Below the pieces are notes generated by a model. It saw nothing but the letters and a program-made list of their open reading frames with translations, was not told where the DNA came from and ran no database searches. From assembly GCA_903895255.1 (NCBI GenBank), contig CAITTG010000023.1:1-64000 (forward strand): 64,000 bases of DNA, read 5' to 3'. Source of the DNA: an uncultured Verrucomicrobia subdivision 3 bacterium (GTDB lineage Bacteria > Verrucomicrobiota > Verrucomicrobiia > Limisphaerales > UBA11358). Every line of letters begins with the position of its first letter. The stretch's first letter is position 1. Position numbers and translations under genes: made by a program. Positions 36,170-45,753 of this stretch are shown one piece after another.

Positions 36170-37681
36170 TTAGAGAGTGGAAGCGTCTTGGGCCAGCCGA
36201 TTCGAGCGAGCAAGCCGACGACGTAACGGTTCGCGCAGAAGCCAGACAGCCATAAGGCTGCCATGCACCGCCGCCGGCAGGAGGAACCAGTAGGAATTGG
36301 AGGGCAACGCGTAATAAGCAAGGGAGAAAATCGCTGCCACCAAGACTTGAGTGCCAATCTGAATCCAAGTGCCCCGGGCCAGCCAGCCGCCTGCATGGAT
36401 CAGACGGATGGTGTAAAGGTCCTGCGCTACCAAGAATATTCTGCTAAAAAAGTAACCGTAGGCCGCACCAATTACACCGGCAATCTGCCAGCCCAGCATT
36501 ACGCCGCCTACCGCCAGCAGACCGGCAGCAATGGCAAAACCCACGCTGGTCCCTAGCCGATTCATAGAGATGAGTTGCGAGGTCGAGATGTTGGCCATGG
36601 AGGTCAGGCAGCAGGCGGCCACCAGCGGGATCAACAACGGTCCGACCGCCCGGGCCATGGCCTGTCCCGCCTCCGCCTCCAGGGTGTGGGTCAGCCACAA
36701 ACGGAGCAGCACCGGATGCCACAAGCCCAGCCAAACCAGGGCGAACAGATACCATTCAAACATGAAACCAAAGGTGTGGTTGTAAATCCGCGCCGCCGGC
36801 GTGCGGTCCGCGCCATCCACCCGGGCGCTGTTGTGCAACACCGGTCCCATGACCGAGACGCTCAGACTTTGCAGCCGGGCCGCGATATTGTTGGCCAGTC
36901 CGTAGGGCACAAACGCCGTGGCGCTGGCGAGCTTGCCCAGCAGGTTCCGGTCAATCGAGCCAAACACCGAGCCCACCACCAGGCTCACCATCATTTTGCC
37001 GGTGTTCCCCGCCATTTCCCGCGCGCACGCCAGGCGCGCTGACCCCAGGCACATGCCAATGCCATACTGCCGCCGCGCATGCCCGATGATCAACCCCAGT
37101 TGCACCCCGCCAACCACCGTGGCCCACGTCACCACCCAGAACGGGCTGTGCGTGAAAAAAGCCAGCAGCACGGAGGGGACAATCTGCACGGGGGTGACCA
37201 CCGAGCGGAGCAAGCCGATAAACTTGAAATCCAAATAAGCCTGGGAAATCGTCAGCCAGTAAGAACCATAATAGGCAAAAAAGAGCCCCACCCCGTTGAC
37301 CACCAAACAGGCGCGAAACAGGCCGACGTCAGCCGGATTCAATTTGTCAAACCACTTGGGCCCCAGCCAGACCGTCAGCACGATGAACCCCAGCGCCGCC
37401 AGGCCCAGCACCGGCAGCACAATCAAATTGCCCGTGCCCCAATAGCGGCGCACGGCGGCCGTGTCCTGTTTGCCCAGGGCCACGCTCAAATAACGCCCCA
37501 CCACCACCCCCAGGCCCAGATCCGCAAACCCGAACATGCCGCTAATCGCCGTCACATACAGAAACAAGGCATACATCTCGGTGCCGAGATAACGCAAAAA
37601 CAGGGGCATCGTGAAGAAAGCCAGGCCCGCTGTGACCAGCAGGGGTGCCAGACTCCATAATGTTTGCCTTTTGATACTCAT
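36170..37681 (-). CDS. Polysaccharide flippase (Wzx/MATE-like, MVF superfamily)
   Basis: Inner-membrane protein of 503 residues with about 12-14 TM helices, predicted to flip the lipid-linked repeat unit. It starts MSIKRQTLWSLAPLLVTAGLAFFTMPLFLRYLGTEMYALFLYVTAISGMFGFADLGLGVVVGRYLS, the classic N-terminal pattern of the polysaccharide-synthesis export family. First gene of the leftward operon flippase, FkbM, GT4, GT2. Promoter expected in the AT-rich DNA just upstream. Confidence 0.9.
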   Translation of the reverse strand: MSIKRQTLWSLAPLLVTAGLAFFTMPLFLRYLGTEMYALFLYVTAISGMFGFADLGLGVVVGRYLSVALGKQDTAAVRRYWGTGNLIVLPVLGLAALGFIVLTVWLGPKWFDKLNPADVGLFRACLVVNGVGLFFAYYGSYWLTISQAYLDFKFIGLLRSVVTPVQIVPSVLLAFFTHSPFWVVTWATVVGGVQLGLIIGHARRQYGIGMCLGSARLACAREMAGNTGKMMVSLVVGSVFGSIDRNLLGKLASATAFVPYGLANNIAARLQSLSVSVMGPVLHNSARVDGADRTPAARIYNHTFGFMFEWYLFALVWLGLWHPVLLRLWLTHTLEAEAGQAMARAVGPLLIPLVAACCLTSMANISTSQLISMNRLGTSVGFAIAAGLLAVGGVMLGWQIAGVIGAAYGYFFSRIFLVAQDLYTIRLIHAGGWLARGTWIQIGTQVLVAAIFSLAYYALPSNSYWFLLPAAVHGSLMAVWLLREPLRRRLARSNRLAQDASTL

Positions 37682-38179
37682 CCAATTTCGGAACGCACAG
37701 CCTAATGTGTGGCCAGATGGGTTGCCACCTTAAAGTTCCTGACAACCAATCGCCCGGCTGAGGGCGTGTTACCCCAACCCCGGGCGCGGGAACGTATAAT
37801 TTTCCATTGACAGCCCCGCGTTTAAAGCTACTATTACGTGTAGTATAGGACTGATGGCACCTGCCATTAAACAGGCTGGCCCGCCCCGGCGGGCGGCAAG
37901 TTCTTTGACATCGGCCCCGGAACCCGGCTTGATCCGTGGTCGGTTAATTGTAAAGTGCTGAATTTAAGCAATTTAACAAATCAACCAAACAACCCTTTAA
38001 CCAATTAACCACCCAAAATCTTCAAGTTTCGCGAAGTTCCCGCCGGCGAACCTTGCCCCCCTTTAAACCTTGATGCCCTTCCGTCAACCCAGTATGGTGC
38101 CACGCGTTCAATGGTAAACCCTGTTTTATCCCTGCTGCGTGCGCCCCGCCCCTTCCCGGCGGCGGCCCGGTGAGCCCTC
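37682..38179. other. Divergent intergenic regulatory region, no gene seen
   Basis: A 498-bp gap between the divergent flippase and GT4 genes. Much of it, in particular 37970-38020, is AT-rich with repeated TTTAACCAATTAACC-like words, in contrast to the surrounding GC-rich genes. It should carry both operon promoters. No domain-bearing reading frame or structured RNA was recognised. Confidence 0.55.
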
Positions 38180-39454
38180 ATGAAGATCCTGCTGTCCACC
38201 TACTCCTGCTTCCCGGGCGAGACTTCCGAGCCCGGCAACGCCTGGCGGGCCATCAATGAGGCGTTGCGCGAGCATGAGGTCTGGGCCGTTATTGCGGATG
38301 CCCATCAATACCGGGAGTTGACCGAACCGTGGCTCAAGGAGCATCCCCTGCCGAATTTTCATCCCATTTTTTACGGTCTCTCGCCCGCCTGGCAATGGCT
38401 GGGATCGCACGCGGCCACCGGCACGCTCTATTACCATCTCTGGCAGGAAAAACTCCGGGAGCGCGTCCGGGAACTGCATGCCCGCGTCCAGTTTGATCTG
38501 GTGCACCATGTCACCTATGCGCGCTACTGGTCGCCCAGCGGTTTGCGGGTGCTGGATTTGCCCTTCATCTGGGGACCGGTCGGGGCCGCCGAAACTCCGC
38601 CGCGCAGCTTCGTCCGGGAACTGCCCCTGCGCCAGCAGGCCACCGAGGCCGCCCGCGATGGCATCCGCCAGCTCTGTGAGCAGGCGGGCTCCCTGCGAGC
38701 CACCGCCCGGGCCGCCACCATCGCCCTCGGCATCACCCGGGAAAGTTGCGCGGCCCTCACGCGTCTGGGTGCCCGCCGGGTCGAGCAAATGCCCCAGACG
38801 GCCATCCCGGACACCAGCCTGGCGGCCTTTTCGGCCCTGCCACCCATCCCGCCCGGCCCGTTGCGCGTGATCAGTGTGGGCCGCCTGGTGCATTGGAAAG
38901 GCTTTTACCTGGCCATCCGCGCGTTCGCGGAATTTGCCCGCACGAGTCCCGCGGCCGAGCTGTGGCTGGCGGGGGATGGCCCGTTTCGCGCCGAACTGGA
39001 GCGTACCGCCGCCCGGACCGGCCTGGCCGCTCGCATCAAGTTTCTGGGGGCGCTGGCTTACCCCGAGGTCCTGACCCGTTTGGGGCAGGCCCATGTCATG
39101 TTGCACCCCGCGCTGCACGAAGGCTTCGGCAATGTTTGCCTGGAAGCGCTCGCGGCCGGACGGCCGGTCGCCTGTCTCGATATTGGCGGCCCGGCCACCC
39201 AAGTGACCCCGGAAACTGGCTTTGCCGCGCCCGCCACCAACCCTGCCGAAGCCGTCACCGCCCTCGCCGGCTTTTTGCATCGGATTGACCGCGATCGCAC
39301 GCTGCTCGCGGCCATGTCCGCCGCCGCCCGCGCGCATGTGGAGCGGCATTTCACCATGCGCGTGGTCAACGGCCGGATGCGGGAATTGTATGGCGAAGCC
39401 GTGGAACTCCACGCGGCGCGACCGGCTTCCCGCGGAACCCACCTTGCGCCATGA
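38180..39454 (+). CDS. GT4-family glycosyltransferase
   Basis: Retaining GT-B glycosyltransferase of 424 residues. The N terminus is MKILLSTYSCFPGETSEPGNAWRAI; the middle has FDLVHHVTYARYWSPSGLRVLDLPFIWGPVG, and the C-terminal donor domain has RVISVGRLVHWKGFYLAIRAFAEFA and VMLHPALHEGFGNVCLEALAAGRPVACLDIGG with the ExxxxxxxE pattern. First gene of a three-gene rightward set, and its stop overlaps the next start (ATGA at 39451). Confidence 0.9.
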   Translation: MKILLSTYSCFPGETSEPGNAWRAINEALREHEVWAVIADAHQYRELTEPWLKEHPLPNFHPIFYGLSPAWQWLGSHAATGTLYYHLWQEKLRERVRELHARVQFDLVHHVTYARYWSPSGLRVLDLPFIWGPVGAAETPPRSFVRELPLRQQATEAARDGIRQLCEQAGSLRATARAATIALGITRESCAALTRLGARRVEQMPQTAIPDTSLAAFSALPPIPPGPLRVISVGRLVHWKGFYLAIRAFAEFARTSPAAELWLAGDGPFRAELERTAARTGLAARIKFLGALAYPEVLTRLGQAHVMLHPALHEGFGNVCLEALAAGRPVACLDIGGPATQVTPETGFAAPATNPAEAVTALAGFLHRIDRDRTLLAAMSAAARAHVERHFTMRVVNGRMRELYGEAVELHAARPASRGTHLAP

Positions 39455-40416
39455 GTGATCCCGCCAGCCTTGACCTCCTGAAAGCCGGCCGGGCCGCGGC
39501 TTATCAATTCACGGGGCGGGATAAACTCGCCGGGGCGCTGGGCGCGCTGCGCTTGCGGTGGTTTCCCCGGCGGGTGCTGGTGGCGGGACCTTACGTGGGG
39601 GAATTTGGCCATGAATTGATGGACTGGCAGCCCTGGGTGCGGGCGCAGATTTCCCGCTACGCGGAGGTCCATGTCATCACCTACCCGCAGCGCGATTACC
39701 TTTATCCCGGCTGCCGGGTTCATTATCACGACGTGGCCCTGGAAACCGCCGGTTACAAACACGGACGGTTGAGCCCCGCGCAACTGGACGCCATGGCCCG
39801 GAAAAAAGCGGTGGAACTGGGGCTTAAAAATTACGATGTGATGACCGCGCTGCACATCTGCACCTCCTATCATCAGCGCTACCTGTTGCCGGCGAAGTTT
39901 GAATTGTTGGGGGAAGCGCCCGCCGCCGGGGCTTTCCGGGACGTGGCGTTTCACTTCCGCCAAGTCAAGAAAACGGGGCCGGATCAGACGCGCAATTATC
40001 CCGTGGAGCTCTGTGACCAGGTGGTGGCGTTGAGCCGGGCGCAGGGGCTGAGCTTTTATTGCGTGGGCCATCCCCGCTATTCTTATTGTCCGCCGGGCGT
40101 GGAAGACCGCCGGACCGAGGATCTGGCCGCGAGCGTGGCCGCCATCCGCGGCGCCCGCCTGCTGGCGGGTGAATTGAGCGGCCCCATGCACCTGGCGCAA
40201 CTGGCGGGCACGCCGATTCTGATCTGGGCCGATGGTCAATGGCGGCTCGATAATTGCGAGCGCTGGAATGTCTTCCGGGTGCCTACGTACATTGTTGCCA
40301 ACGACACGCACCAGCCGGAACCCGCCCGCGTGGTGCGAACCATCACGGAGGCACTGGCGGATTTACGCCAGCGGACCCATGATTTCCGTCAGCCCAGCTA
40401 TACGCTGCCCGCCTAG
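39451..40416 (+). CDS. Uncharacterised GT-B-like protein of the glycan locus
   Basis: A 321-residue soluble protein I cannot assign to a named family. It has a conserved-looking N-terminal motif (LVAGPYVGEFGHELMDWQPWVR) and a C-terminal motif ARLLAGELSGPMHLAQLAGTPILIWADGQWRL that resembles the GxDSGxxHLAxxxGxP loop of GT9 heptosyltransferases. Between them are Rossmann-like strands (EVHVITYPQRDYLYPG, DVAFHFRQVKKTG, SFYCVGHP). The sum suggests a glycosyltransferase of GT-B fold, translationally coupled to the GT4 gene before it and 32 bp before the next GT4. Donor and acceptor unknown. Confidence 0.7.
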   Translation: MSDPASLDLLKAGRAAAYQFTGRDKLAGALGALRLRWFPRRVLVAGPYVGEFGHELMDWQPWVRAQISRYAEVHVITYPQRDYLYPGCRVHYHDVALETAGYKHGRLSPAQLDAMARKKAVELGLKNYDVMTALHICTSYHQRYLLPAKFELLGEAPAAGAFRDVAFHFRQVKKTGPDQTRNYPVELCDQVVALSRAQGLSFYCVGHPRYSYCPPGVEDRRTEDLAASVAAIRGARLLAGELSGPMHLAQLAGTPILIWADGQWRLDNCERWNVFRVPTYIVANDTHQPEPARVVRTITEALADLRQRTHDFRQPSYTLPA

Positions 40417-40448
40417 CCGCCCGGGTCCGCCACCCAACCCACTCCCAT

Positions 40449-41597
40449 ATGCGCATCGTCGTCTTGACCACGGACAACCGCGAAGCCCACAAGGATTACG
40501 CCAATCCCCAGCCGCATTTTGGCCCGGCCCCGGAGGCGATTTTGCAGGGCCTGGCCTTGATGCCGGAACTGGAGGTGCATGTGGTGGCCTGCCTGCGCCA
40601 GCCCGTGGCCGCGCCCGCCAAAATTGGCCCCAACCTGTATTATCACCGCCTGCTCGTCCCCAAGCTGGGCTGGATGCGGACGCTGTATCTGGGCTGCATT
40701 CTAGCCGCCCGGAGAAAAATTCAGGAACTAAAGCCGGACCTGGTCCACGGGCAGGGCACGGAGCGCGACTGTGCGGTGAGCGCCGTCCTGGCCGGTTTCC
40801 CCAATGTCCTGACCATTCATGGCAACATGCGGGCGATTGCGGAATGTTATTCGGCGCGGGTGGGGAGTTTTCACTGGCTGGCCGCCCGCCTGGAGGTGTT
40901 TGCCCTGCGGCGCACCGCCGGGGTGTTTTGCAACTCCGCTTACACGGAAAAGCTGGTGGCGCCCCGCACCCCCAAAGTATGGCGGGTGGCCAACCCCCTC
41001 CGCCTGCCATTTTTTGACACGCCGCTGCCGGACACCCAGCGGCCGCCGGTGCTGCTCAATATCGGCATGATGGAACCGCGCAAGCAGCAGCTTCAGCTTC
41101 TCAAACTGGCCGGGAACCTCTGGCGGCGCGGCCTGAAATTTGAACTGCACCTGGCGGGCAACCGCGAGGAAACCACCCCCTACGGCATGGCCGTCGCCCA
41201 GGAACTGGCCGTGGCCGAAAAGGCCGGCTATGCGCAGCATCTGGGCATGCTCCCGGCTGACCGGCTGATTGCCGTGATGGACGCCGCGTCGGCGCTGGTC
41301 CACGTGCCCACCGAAGAATCGTTCGGCCTGGTGGTGGCGGAGGCGATGGCCCGCAATTTGAAGTTTTTCGGCGCGGCCATCGGCGGCGTGGTGGATATCG
41401 CCACGGGCGTGGCGGGGGCGGAGCTGTTTGCCCCGCAAGACTGGGACGCGCTGGAAAACGCTCTGGCCCGGTGGATTCAGGCGGGCTGCCCCCGTCCGAC
41501 CACCGCCGCCACCACCATGCGGGAACGGTATCATCCCCAAGTCATCGGCCGGCGGCACTTGGAAATTTATCAGGAAGTGCTCCGGGCGCGGGGCTAA
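40449..41597 (+). CDS. GT4-family glycosyltransferase
   Basis: Retaining GT-B glycosyltransferase of 382 residues. N terminus MRIVVLTTDNREAHKDYANPQPHFGPAPEAILQG; middle DLVHGQGTERDCAVSAVLAGFPNVLTIHGNMRAI; C-terminal donor domain VLLNIGMMEPRKQQLQLLKLAGNL and ASALVHVPTEESFGLVVAEAMARNLKFFGAAIGG with the ExxxxxxxE pattern. Last gene of the polysaccharide locus on this side; a 137-bp gap without a clear hairpin separates it from tolQ. Confidence 0.9.
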   Translation: MRIVVLTTDNREAHKDYANPQPHFGPAPEAILQGLALMPELEVHVVACLRQPVAAPAKIGPNLYYHRLLVPKLGWMRTLYLGCILAARRKIQELKPDLVHGQGTERDCAVSAVLAGFPNVLTIHGNMRAIAECYSARVGSFHWLAARLEVFALRRTAGVFCNSAYTEKLVAPRTPKVWRVANPLRLPFFDTPLPDTQRPPVLLNIGMMEPRKQQLQLLKLAGNLWRRGLKFELHLAGNREETTPYGMAVAQELAVAEKAGYAQHLGMLPADRLIAVMDAASALVHVPTEESFGLVVAEAMARNLKFFGAAIGGVVDIATGVAGAELFAPQDWDALENALARWIQAGCPRPTTAATTMRERYHPQVIGRRHLEIYQEVLRARG

Positions 41598-41734
41598 CCT
41601 CCTTCCCCCCCCATTTTTCCACCAAAAAGACTTGGCTTTTCGGGGGGCGCGCACTATTAATCTCCTTGGCAGGTCGTTTTACGACCGCCTGCCGTCTGAC
41701 TGCTACGGTTCCTCACGGTCAGATCACCAGTCGC

Positions 41735-42469
41735 ATGTTTATGGGTGAACTCTATCTATTTGCCGTCGCAGGAACCGCTTCCAACAAGTGGGAATTGGTC
41801 TATATTTGGGAACAGGCCACCATTGAGGCGCGGATCATCATTTTCTGCCTGATCATCTTCAGCATCCTCGCGTGGTCGGTGATGGTCTCCAAGGCGCTCC
41901 AGATGAGCCGCGCGCGCAAGCTGAATCATTTCTTCAACGACGAATTCCACGCGCAAAAGTCCGTGCTGGAAATTTTCGACCGCAAATTGCAGGTGGAAGG
42001 CTGCCCGCTTTACGCCGTTTACCAGGCTGGTTGTGTGAACCTGGACACCCGCCTGCGCGGTCCCGCCGGGGAACGCAATAAACAGCAAATCTCGCTCAAA
42101 CACATGGAACATGTGAAACGCGCCATGGAAAACGTGGTGGCGCAGGAATCGCTCAAGCTCGAGTCCGGGCTCATTCTGCTGGCCATTGCCGTCAGCGGCG
42201 CGCCGTTCATCGGTTTGCTGGGGACCGTCTGGGGCGTGATGAGCACGTTTGCCGGCATCGCGCAGGAGGGCAGCGCCACGATGTCGGCCATGGCTCCCGG
42301 CGTCTCCGCCGCGCTGGTCACCACGGTGGCGGGCTTGCTGGTGGCGATCCCCTCCATGTTTGGCTACAACTGGCTGGTGCACAACCTGCGCGCCTTCACG
42401 GTGGGCCTGGATAATTTCGCCCAGGAACTCGTTTCCCGCATGGAAACGGAATTTCTGGCGGACGATTAA
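41735..42469 (+). CDS. tolQ: MotA/TolQ/ExbB proton channel protein
   Basis: Inner-membrane proton channel of the Tol-Pal complex, 244 residues. ATGs at 41735 and 41741 are both possible; farther upstream the frame is non-conserved. TM1 is at ~25-48 (IIIFCLIIFSILAWSVMVSK), TM2 and TM3 in the C-terminal half (LILLAIAVSGAPFIGLLGTVWGVMSTFAGIA and VSAALVTTVAGLLVAIPSMFGYNW), with the family GLLGTVWGVM motif. First gene of tolQ-tolR-tolA/tonB-tolB-pal, all rightward and tightly spaced. Confidence 0.92.
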   Translation: MFMGELYLFAVAGTASNKWELVYIWEQATIEARIIIFCLIIFSILAWSVMVSKALQMSRARKLNHFFNDEFHAQKSVLEIFDRKLQVEGCPLYAVYQAGCVNLDTRLRGPAGERNKQQISLKHMEHVKRAMENVVAQESLKLESGLILLAIAVSGAPFIGLLGTVWGVMSTFAGIAQEGSATMSAMAPGVSAALVTTVAGLLVAIPSMFGYNWLVHNLRAFTVGLDNFAQELVSRMETEFLADD

Positions 42470-42486
42470 AGCAACCGGTCACGGCC

Positions 42487-42903
42487 ATGAGAAGGTTTTC
42501 CGAACGCAGCCATCTGGTGACTCTGAGTGAGATCAACATCACTCCGCTCCTGGACCTTGCCTTCGTGCTGCTGATCATCTTCGTAATCACCACGCCGTTG
42601 CTGGAGCAGAGCATCAACCTCAAGCTGCCCCACGGTGGCCGGACCAGCCAGGTGCTGGACAAGCGGAACATCCGCACCATCGAAATCACCAGCACCGGCT
42701 ATTACAAGCTGGAAAAGCACAACCTGACCGAGGCCCAAATGATTTACCGGCTGGCCCAGGAGGGGCGGGACAATCCCAATTTGATCGCGTACATCCGCGT
42801 GGACAAGGACAGCCGTTACGAGCTGCTGGCGAAGCTGTTTGACACCTGCCAGCGTTATGGGATTACCATTTCCATGGCCACGGACCCGAAACCGGACCAT
42901 TGA
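42487..42903 (+). CDS. tolR: ExbD/TolR biopolymer transport protein
   Basis: Single-pass inner-membrane protein of 138 residues. The TM segment LLDLAFVLLIIFVITTPLLEQ has the essential Asp near residue 19 (ITPLLDLAFVLL), which takes part in proton flow. The C-terminal periplasmic domain is typical (NLIAYIRVDKDSRYELLAKLFDTCQRYGITISMATDPK). 17 bp after tolQ. It pairs with the upstream TolQ protein to energise the complex. Confidence 0.92.
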   Translation: MRRFSERSHLVTLSEINITPLLDLAFVLLIIFVITTPLLEQSINLKLPHGGRTSQVLDKRNIRTIEITSTGYYKLEKHNLTEAQMIYRLAQEGRDNPNLIAYIRVDKDSRYELLAKLFDTCQRYGITISMATDPKPDH

Positions 42904-42910
42904 GGGACGC

Positions 42911-43831
42911 ATGAACCCGCTCCAAAAAAAATGCATCATCGCCACCGCCGGCTGCCACCTGCTGCTGGTGGTCATTTTGTTTTTGGGCCCGGGCTTCTTC
43001 CGCCAGTCACCGCCGCCGGATAATCTCCCCGTGCTCAAAGTCCTTCCGGCCAACGCCGTGGACGCGGCCATGAGCAGCGGTTCCGTCGCTGCCCAAGCGG
43101 CGCCGCCGACCCCGGTCCCGCCCACGCCGACGGTCGTGCCGCCACCCACGCCCACACCGCCCTCGCCCGAACCACCAAAACCGGAGGTGGCGCCGACCCC
43201 CACGCCGCAGCCGGAAGTCCAGCCCGCCAAACCCGTGGAGCCTGTGGAGCCCGAGGTGCCGGACAAGCCGGATGACACCCCGGATCCCGCGCCCGCGCCC
43301 AAGCCGGTTAAGCATCATGACCTCAAGCATGACATCAGCCTGACGCCGGTGGTGCGCGTGGTGAACAAAAAGCACGTGCATGACACCACCGCCGAGGATC
43401 AAGCCGCGGCCGAGGAGGAAAAGGCGGAACACGCCGAAGCCCGCCGCCGGGCCGCCGCCATTGCCCGTCTGACCGGCAGTCTGGAGCACAACCTTAACGG
43501 CAGCACCGAAATCACCATGCCGGGGGCCGGCTCGCAGTCTTACGCCAACTACGGGCAGATCGTGAAAAGCATTTACGAGAATGCCTGGAATCCTCCCGAC
43601 AGCGCGGACAGTGACGAGGCCAGCCCCAAGGTGCGCGTGGTGATTGCCCGGGATGGCTCCGTGATTTCGGCACACATCGTCACGCCTTCCGGCGACCGGG
43701 CCCTGGACGAGTCCGTGCAGCGCACGCTGGACCGGGTCACTTTCATTCGCCCGTTTCCCGACGGCGCGACGGAAAATCAACGCTCTTACATCATCAACTT
43801 TAACCTCAAAGCCAAACGGATGCTCGGATGA
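42911..43831 (+). CDS. TonB/TolA-like energy transducer
   Basis: Periplasm-spanning protein of 306 residues from the ATG at 42911, 7 bp after tolR. N-terminal TM anchor (IIATAGCHLLLVVILFLGPGFF), a proline-rich spacer (~60-140; Pro-Thr-Pro and Pro-Glu-Val words), a charged Ala/Glu/Arg helix (~155-195) and a C-terminal TonB/TolA-type domain (YGQIVKSIYENAWNPP, VRVVIARDGSVISAHIVTPSGDRALDESVQRTLDRV). The place between tolR and tolB makes it the TolA equivalent, while the C-terminal fold reads as TonB-like. Confidence 0.88.
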   Translation: MNPLQKKCIIATAGCHLLLVVILFLGPGFFRQSPPPDNLPVLKVLPANAVDAAMSSGSVAAQAAPPTPVPPTPTVVPPPTPTPPSPEPPKPEVAPTPTPQPEVQPAKPVEPVEPEVPDKPDDTPDPAPAPKPVKHHDLKHDISLTPVVRVVNKKHVHDTTAEDQAAAEEEKAEHAEARRRAAAIARLTGSLEHNLNGSTEITMPGAGSQSYANYGQIVKSIYENAWNPPDSADSDEASPKVRVVIARDGSVISAHIVTPSGDRALDESVQRTLDRVTFIRPFPDGATENQRSYIINFNLKAKRMLG

Positions 43832-45018
43832 AAACTAATTTGTATAACTCCCTTAAACCAGGCCTGGTCCTGGCGCTGGCTCTCACCATGCTGCAAGTCG
43901 CGCGGGCGGAGGACGAAATCACCATTGAACGCACGGCGGCCTCGCTGGGCCACACCAAGCCCATTCCGGTCGCGCTGTCGGGTTTTGACGGCGAGGTGCT
44001 GGCGGTCCTCAAGTTCGACCTCTACGTGCAGGGTTTCGCCTTCACGACGCCGGAGGCCGCGCAGTACCAAATCTCCGGCACCGATGCCGGCAGCGTCACT
44101 GGCACCGTCACGGACACTGTCGCCCGCCAGGCAGTGCTCGCCCGCGCCTATTCCGGCGCGAGTTTGCGGCGGCAGGCGCATTTCTTTGCAAATGACATCG
44201 TGCAGGCCATCAACCATGTGCCGGGCATCGGGCTGAGCAAAATTGCTTATAAGAAGGAAATTGCGCTCGGGCACGGGGAAATTTATGTGTCAGACTTTGA
44301 TGGCTACAATCCGCAGGCCGTTACCCATGACGACACCATCGTGGCCGCGCCGTGTTGGGTGCCGGGCCGGCTGGCGCTCTACTACACCTCGTACTTCCCT
44401 GGCAACCCGGATATTTTTTACACCAGCCTGGGCACCGGGCAGCGGTCCATTGTGGCCAAATATTCGGGTTTGAACACGGCACCGGCGGTGTCGCCCGATG
44501 GCTCGCGGCTGGCCATGGTGCTCAGCCGCAGCGGCAAGCCGAACATCTGGGTGGCCAACGCGGACGGCACGGAGGCCAGGAAACTGACTTCGACCTCCGA
44601 GGATTCCTCCCCGTGCTGGTCGCCGGACGGCCAGTGGATTTGTTTTGCCACCAAAATGCATGAGCGGCGCGTGCTGGCCAAGGTGCCGGCTGGTGGCGGC
44701 GAGGTGCAGGTGATTCACACCGTCGGGGTCTCCAACCCCACCGAACCGGACTGGTCGCCGGACGGAAAATGGATCGCGTTTACCCGGCAGGCTTATGAAT
44801 TTGACATTTGTGTGGTGCCGGCGGATGGCAGTCTGCCCCCGGCGGTGCTGGTGACGGGCGAGGACCCCTCCTGGTCCGCCAATTCGCGAACCCTGGTATT
44901 CACCCGCCGGACGAGCGGGGGAAGTTATGCGCTGTCTGTGCTTGACGTCATGACCAAACAGGTCAAGGATATTAAGCGGATTTCGGGCAATGATTCCCAG
45001 CCGGCTTGGGCGCGCTAA
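43828..45018 (+). CDS. tolB: TolB-like periplasmic beta-propeller protein
   Basis: Periplasmic protein of 396 residues with a signal peptide (LVLALALTMLQVARAED). The N-terminal domain (~25-160) is TolB_N-like. The C-terminal part has PD40 propeller blades: LNTAPAVSPDGSRLAMVLSRSGKPNIWV, DSSPCWSPDGQWICFATKM, TEPDWSPDGKWIAFTRQAYEFDICV and EDPSWSANSRTLVFTRR. It overlaps the TonB-like gene (ATGA) and precedes pal, the standard Tol order. Interacts with Pal and outer-membrane proteins in known Tol systems. Confidence 0.92.
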   Translation: MKTNLYNSLKPGLVLALALTMLQVARAEDEITIERTAASLGHTKPIPVALSGFDGEVLAVLKFDLYVQGFAFTTPEAAQYQISGTDAGSVTGTVTDTVARQAVLARAYSGASLRRQAHFFANDIVQAINHVPGIGLSKIAYKKEIALGHGEIYVSDFDGYNPQAVTHDDTIVAAPCWVPGRLALYYTSYFPGNPDIFYTSLGTGQRSIVAKYSGLNTAPAVSPDGSRLAMVLSRSGKPNIWVANADGTEARKLTSTSEDSSPCWSPDGQWICFATKMHERRVLAKVPAGGGEVQVIHTVGVSNPTEPDWSPDGKWIAFTRQAYEFDICVVPADGSLPPAVLVTGEDPSWSANSRTLVFTRRTSGGSYALSVLDVMTKQVKDIKRISGNDSQPAWAR

Positions 45019-45075
45019 CCGAACCACGAATTTAACTGATTAATTGGACTGAAAGAAACCAACACGATTTATTTT

Positions 45076-45726
45076 ATGAAAACGATGAAACTGATTACGC
45101 CCGTGACCCTGGCCCTGGCGGCGCTGCTGGCTGGCGCCGGCTGCCACCACCAGCCGACCAAACTGACCCAATTGCCCTCCTCCCCCGAGGCCCCCGTGGG
45201 GGAAGCGCCCGCGAGCACCACCGCGCCGACGGGATTGCCCCCGGCGACGCCCTATAATCCGGGTGGCGACACCGGGGTCAATGTATCCACGCCGAAGCCG
45301 GGTGAGGGCATTCCCACCACCGATTCGTCCCAGTTCGACGGCATGACGGAAGACCGCGCCGCCCTGGCCAACTACACCGTGCATTTCGAATTTGACAGCG
45401 CGGTCGTGAAAGATTCCGAAAGCGCCAACCTGCAAGCCGTGGCCACCGCTCTGGCCGCCGATGCCACCTTGAAACTGCTCATCGAAGGTCATTGCGATGA
45501 ACGGGGTACCGAAGAGTACAATCGCTCGCTCGGTGAACGCCGCGCGCTGGCGCTCCGCGAATCCCTGGCCAAACTCAATCTGGACGCGGCCCGGGTGAAA
45601 ACCATCAGCTACGGCAAGGACAAGCCGATCGATCCCGGTCATGACGCCGCCGCCTGGGCCAAGAACCGCCGGGGCGAATTCGTGCTGCTCCATCCGAACC
45701 CCAACGCCGCCGCTCCCAAGCCCTGA
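45076..45726 (+). CDS. pal: Peptidoglycan-associated lipoprotein (OmpA-family)
   Basis: Outer-membrane lipoprotein of 216 residues that binds peptidoglycan. The lipobox LAALLAGAGC precedes a flexible Pro/Thr-rich linker (~25-90). The OmpA-like domain (~95-210) has VHFEFDSAVV, LLIEGHCDERGTEEYNRSLGERRALALRESL and ISYGKDKPID; the Asp and Arg residues that bind diaminopimelate are in the GHCDERGT...LGERRA stretch. Last gene of the Tol operon; the terminator follows 28 bp later. Confidence 0.93.
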   Translation: MKTMKLITPVTLALAALLAGAGCHHQPTKLTQLPSSPEAPVGEAPASTTAPTGLPPATPYNPGGDTGVNVSTPKPGEGIPTTDSSQFDGMTEDRAALANYTVHFEFDSAVVKDSESANLQAVATALAADATLKLLIEGHCDERGTEEYNRSLGERRALALRESLAKLNLDAARVKTISYGKDKPIDPGHDAAAWAKNRRGEFVLLHPNPNAAAPKP

Positions 45727-45753
45727 GCCGGGATAAACCGTCAACTCCTTCAC

